Shown piece by piece: positions 63,937 to 64,000 of a DNA stretch of 64,000 nucleotides. Position numbers and translations under genes: made by a program. The number at the start of each line of letters is the position of its first letter. Positions within the stretch are counted from its first letter, which is position 1. This stretch comes from Pararhizobium qamdonense (GTDB taxonomy: Bacteria > Pseudomonadota > Alphaproteobacteria > Rhizobiales > Rhizobiaceae). The stretch covers positions 2,606,001-2,670,000 of the forward strand of contig NZ_CP119566.1 of the NCBI RefSeq assembly GCF_029277445.1, in the 5' to 3' direction. The notes below the pieces were generated by a model that made no database searches, was not told where the DNA came from, and saw only the letters and a list, made by a program, of their open reading frames with translations.

Positions 63937-64000
63937 TTACTCCGCCGCCTCCTTGAAGATTGAGGAAACCTGCTCACGCCATGGAATGATGCCGCCAAGG
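63937..64000 (-). CDS. 3' end of the gene upstream of DUF1365 (probable FAD-dependent oxidoreductase)
   Basis: Only the last 20 codons are in the window (LGGIIPWREQVSS...EAAE, then TAA). The stop abuts the DUF1365 start, so it is in the same operon. The identity is not visible in this fragment; a FAD-dependent amine-oxidase-like protein is expected only because that family usually precedes DUF1365 and cfa. Confidence 0.45.
   Translation of the reverse strand, partial: LGGIIPWREQVSSIFKEAAE

Overview
The window is a GC-rich alphaproteobacterial chromosome segment, almost certainly from the Rhizobiaceae (Rhizobium/Agrobacterium/Pararhizobium type). This rests on gene content and order: a suf operon in the order sufS2-B-C-D-S1-T-A, a long class II (B12-dependent) ribonucleotide reductase, rhizobial types of XdhC, DUF3971, DUF2188, HlyU and DUF1203 proteins, and Rhizobiales-type palindromic repeats. 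Most of it is ordinary housekeeping chromosome. I see no phage, no insertion-sequence transposase, no CRISPR and no rRNA.

Layout. 1-6.0 kb: end of a split xdhC pair, TfoX-N protein, NUDIX hydrolase, RhlE-type helicase, M23 peptidase, DUF455 protein and a one-cysteine Bcp. 6.4-14.5 kb: AsmA-like giant, tyrS, anmK, a diguanylate cyclase, an alpha/beta hydrolase. 14.6-22.3 kb: the complete suf operon behind an Irr-box-like site and a perfect palindrome, interrupted between sufB and sufC by a GIY-YIG nuclease gene enclosed in perfect 32-bp inverted repeats. 22.3-29.2 kb: a PAS histidine kinase and gcvT-gcvH-gcvP under a tandem glycine riboswitch. 29.3-33.6 kb: a copper pair (DUF2946, YcnI-PCuAC fusion) and an operon of small unknown genes around a DapA paralogue lacking the Schiff-base lysine. 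33.9-37.7 kb: two L,D-transpeptidase-fold lipoproteins, cbpA with a cbpM-like partner, a VOC protein. 37.7-39.2 kb: four pairs of inverted palindromic units enclosing an intact DUF559 endonuclease gene, a decayed second copy of it and a DUF1508 gene. 39.3-51 kb: nrdJ with a NrdR-box pair, a Cache protein, gpt, tRNA-Leu, wrbA, a CinA/MoaB-like protein, ilvA. 51-58.5 kb: HlyU protein, a second diguanylate cyclase, lrp/ald, DUF1203, and cysK-alaX-sseA-GNAT. 58.8-64 kb: a ChrR-like cupin behind an ECF11-like promoter, an SDR, and a convergent MFS-cfa-DUF1365 operon, resembling the sigmaE/ChrR singlet-oxygen regulon of Rhodobacter.

How the genes work together. sufS2 through sufA build and deliver Fe-S clusters. 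The three gcv genes form the glycine cleavage system, switched on by glycine through the leader RNA. cysK, alaX and sseA concern cysteine and sulfur metabolism and tRNA-Ala proofreading. The DUF2946 and YcnI-PCuAC proteins look like periplasmic copper handling.

The most unusual element is a recurring architecture: a small stand-alone nuclease gene (GIY-YIG at 17.6 kb, DUF559 at 38.2 kb) enclosed by inverted copies of its own palindromic repeat family. The DUF559 unit is present once intact and once decayed. This suggests nuclease-associated palindromic repeats that spread as cassettes, comparable in logic to REP/RAYT systems but with a different enzyme.
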